Assembly (NCBI RefSeq): GCF_018687715.1
Contig: NC_056766.1
Coordinates: forward strand, 1,922,001 to 1,986,000
Length of the DNA: 64,000 nt
Direction: 5' to 3'
DNA from: Carya illinoinensis
Taxonomy: Eukaryota; Streptophyta; Magnoliopsida; Fagales; Juglandaceae
Part shown: piece after piece, positions 63,833 through 64,000 of the stretch
How positions within the stretch are numbered: the stretch's first letter is position 1
Layout of the letters: each line of letters opens with the position of its first letter
Made by a program: the position numbers and the translations under genes
The notes under the pieces: model-generated
The model's input: only the letters and a program-made list of their open reading frames with translations
Database searches by the model: none
Told to the model about the DNA's origin: nothing

Positions 63833-64000
63833 AGAGAGTAAAGCACACAAATTTGACACACAAAAACATGGCGAACCCAGATTTCTTTCTCCACTAATAC
63901 GACGTCCCAACGTCCCAAAACACACTCTGTTTTACGGGATTGATCTGGCCCAAGAATTTACGCGAAGTAAGGAACGAAAAGATGGGAGCTTTTTGCTTGA

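Larger units (their letters stand above)
62308..64000. other. OHP2 downstream region
   Basis: No gene supported. A perfect-in-RNA hairpin (62500-62554) lies here, with poly-T and poly-A runs at about 62580-62600 and 62653-62670 and an AATAAA at 62626-62631. The final 250 bases after the poly-A run may be the start of another gene's flank, but nothing coding is recognisable. Confidence 0.45.

Overview
This is a stretch of plant nuclear genome. The genes are intron-rich with GT-AG introns, the intergenic DNA is very AT-rich and full of MITEs, and there are retrotransposons. Six host protein-coding genes can be assembled exon by exon: GIGANTEA, 40S ribosomal protein S18, a nucleotide-sugar transporter, two conserved plant proteins of unknown function, and the chloroplast one-helix protein OHP2. 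Protein similarity points to a eudicot, probably a rosid. The abundant AT-rich MITEs with TCTCATCTCA-like ends remind me of Fagales/Juglandaceae genomes, but that is an impression and not a proof.

Layout. 1-12,600 is gene-poor. It holds microsatellites, many MITE-like repeats, a 968-bp hAT-type element carrying a piece of a glutamate-receptor-like gene (2808-3775), a solo Copia-type LTR (5403-6740) and a degenerate RNase H fragment from a non-LTR element (about 9321-9755). GIGANTEA follows (coding 13767-23299, 14 coding exons, 1169 aa), with an exact evening element upstream. RPS18 is next to it on the same strand (25720-27736), with a translation start exon consisting of only the ATG. From memory, GI and an RPS18 gene are also neighbours in Arabidopsis. 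A nucleotide-sugar transporter runs on the minus strand (32015-29526).

From 36122 to 51090 lies a small conserved gene (191 aa in three exons). Its first intron is 13.6 kb because an intact, apparently very young Ty3/Gypsy chromovirus (37135-47821) sits in it. The element has two LTRs of exactly 3015 bp with no difference seen, an ATATG target duplication, a primer-binding site, a polypurine tract and one uninterrupted gag-pol frame of 1463 aa. Each LTR contains an array of about 11 units that form hairpins around a constant GACYCAAG loop, with stem changes that compensate each other.

The right part holds a second conserved plant protein (56328-58044, 207 aa) ending in a CaaX-like Cys-Ala-Ile-Met, a decayed 3' end of a LINE (about 58810-59925), and OHP2 (61133-62307), whose intron contains a 31-C run. 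A 24-bp hairpin lies just downstream of OHP2.

The genes are not an operon or pathway. GIGANTEA (clock and flowering), RPS18 (translation), the Golgi transporter and OHP2 (photosystem assembly) act independently. What unites the region is its transposon history: gene-fragment capture, solo-LTR formation, SINE and MITE insertion into introns, and a recent full-length Gypsy insertion in a gene.
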